A DNA stretch of 64,000 nucleotides from the NCBI RefSeq assembly GCF_008373755.1, contig NZ_VUJV01000001.1, positions 868,001-932,000 on the forward strand, written 5' to 3'. Below the pieces are notes generated by a model that ran no database searches, was not told where the DNA came from, and saw only the letters and a list, made by a program, of their open reading frames with translations. Below are positions 63,335 through 64,000 of this stretch, one piece after another (the first letter of the stretch is position 1; every line of letters starts with the position of its first letter). The stretch is from Nocardioides humilatus. GTDB taxonomy: Bacteria; Actinomycetota; Actinomycetes; Propionibacteriales; Nocardioidaceae. The position numbers were made by a program, and so were the translations under genes.

Positions 63335-64000
63335 TCACGGGTTGTTGAAGACAGGCAAGGCCTCACCCTGGACCTGCGACGACAGCGTCGCCTCCAGGAG
63401 GTGCTTGCCGAGCAGGCTCGCGTCGGGCAGCTCGATCGGGTAGTCGCCCGTGAAGCAGGCGGTGCACAGGCTGTGCTGCGGCTGCCCGGTCGCCTCGATC
63501 ATGCCGTCGAGCGAGATGTAGCCGAGGCTGTCGGCGCCGACGCTCGAGGCGATCTCGTCGACGTCGATGCCGTTGGCGATCAGCTCGGCGCGCGTCGCGA
63601 AGTCGATGCCGTAGAAGCACGGCCACTTCACCGGCGGGCTGGAGATCCGGACGTGGACCTCGAGCGCACCCGCCTCGCGCAGCATCCGGATCTGGGCACG
63701 CTGGGTGTTGCCGCGCACGATCGAGTCATCGACGACGACGATCCGCTTGCCGCGGATCATGTGCTCGAGCGCGTTGAGCTTGAGCCGGATGCCGAGCTGA
63801 CGCAGGGTCTGGCTGGGCTGGATGAAGGTGCGGCCGACGTAGGCGTTCTTGACGAAGCCCTGGCCGAACGGGATGCCGCTCTCCAGCGCGTAGCCCGACG
63901 CGGCCGGAGTGCCGGACTCGGGCACCGGGATGACCAGGTCAGCCTCCACCGGGAACTCCCGCGCCAACTGGCGGCCCATCTCGACCCGCGCCTCGTGGAC
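63335..64000 (-). CDS. purF: amidophosphoribosyltransferase, C-terminal part (5' end outside window)
   Basis: The frame is open to the window edge; about 221 residues are present. The phosphoribosyltransferase domain is seen: DLVIPVPESGTPAASGYA, the flexible-loop region NAYVGRTFIQPSQTLRQ, and the PRPP site VVVDDSIVRGNT. Cys residues in WPCFYGIDF and CTACFTGDYP suit the iron-sulfur type. The glutaminase domain with the N-terminal Cys lies outside. It catalyses the first committed step of purine synthesis and is followed directly by purM. Confidence 0.95.
   Translation of the reverse strand, partial: VHEARVEMGRQLAREFPVEADLVIPVPESGTPAASGYALESGIPFGQGFVKNAYVGRTFIQPSQTLRQLGIRLKLNALEHMIRGKRIVVVDDSIVRGNTQRAQIRMLREAGALEVHVRISSPPVKWPCFYGIDFATRAELIANGIDVDEIASSVGADSLGYISLDGMIEATGQPQHSLCTACFTGDYPIELPDASLLGKHLLEATLSSQVQGEALPVFNNP

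Overview
The window is a contiguous stretch of very GC-rich chromosome with actinobacterial hallmarks: a mycothiol synthase (MshD), a GlnR-type nitrogen regulator, a DUF3073 protein, a CsoR copper operon, a valine dehydrogenase, many GTG starts and many four-base ATGA/GTGA overlaps. Gene content resembles Nocardioides or a related Nocardioidaceae; that placement is inference. No rRNA, insertion sequence, integrase, prophage or CRISPR array was seen. The left and right ends cut through a methyltransferase gene and purF.

Region by region. 1-4760: end of a methyltransferase gene, a left-handed beta-helix acyltransferase, then a tightly packed ACP / ketoreductase / condensation-type acyltransferase / AMP-ligase cassette, probably making and transferring an acyl group. 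4741-11434: mixed genes (DJ-1/PfpI, lipoprotein, AAA ATPase, lipase-like membrane protein, cold-shock protein, thioesterase, phospholipase-D-like protein, small membrane protein). 11445-17937: a surface-glycan locus (FkbM methyltransferase, sulfotransferase, two GDP-mannose 4,6-dehydratase-type enzymes, glycosyltransferase, O-antigen-ligase/polymerase). 17981-24806: MoaD-like protein, glnR, mshD, a 1397-residue Ala/Glu-rich coiled-coil membrane protein and a smaller paralogue of its C-terminus. 24810-34406: an esterase and then a phosphate block: ppk, DUF47-pit, and on the other strand pstS-pstC-pstA-pstB plus a winged-helix regulator. 11-nt direct repeats resembling PHO boxes lie before ppk, DUF47-pit and pstS. 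34594-40807: NUDIX/phosphatase protein, an exported protein, the csoR-copZ-X-copA copper operon, an unlisted 50-residue gene and a second cold-shock gene. 40966-46492: a beta-propeller-GH18 chitinase, tRNA-Lys, a GH114-type hydrolase, zur, a third paralogue of the C-terminal module and a GNAT. 46517-52492: thioesterase, two type II NADH dehydrogenases in opposite orientation, an anti-sigma-like ATPase, a paired fluoride channel (crcB x2) and a minimal metalloprotease. 52559-64000: tRNA-Asp, tRNA-Glu, a lone Mce protein, tRNA-Phe, a GTPase, an RTX-repeat exported protein, a DUF1800/DUF1501 pair, a polytopic membrane protein, an NTF2-like protein, valine dehydrogenase, DUF3073, purM and purF.

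Two themes run across the window. First, three proteins (20005-24198, 24180-24806, 45112-45972) share a C-terminal unit of two membrane helices plus a beta-rich domain ending in (W/L)RP(D/Q)L; I do not recognise it as a named family. Second, many genes have a xANNNT hexamer about 6 bp before the start codon and no Shine-Dalgarno sequence, which indicates leaderless transcripts; this was used to choose several starts.

The only gene-free stretches are 100-250 bp: 8995-9226 (cspA leader), 34407-34593 (pst promoter), 43510-43723 (chitinase promoter and a GTGA-N6-TCAC palindrome), 48675-48888 (divergent promoters, one of stress-sigma type), 59140-59350 (two copies of CCCGATGTGAC, 45 bp apart) and 60491-60724 (terminator, then the vdh promoter). 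No stretch over 300 bp lacks a gene. All assignments come from reading the sequence; no database search was run.
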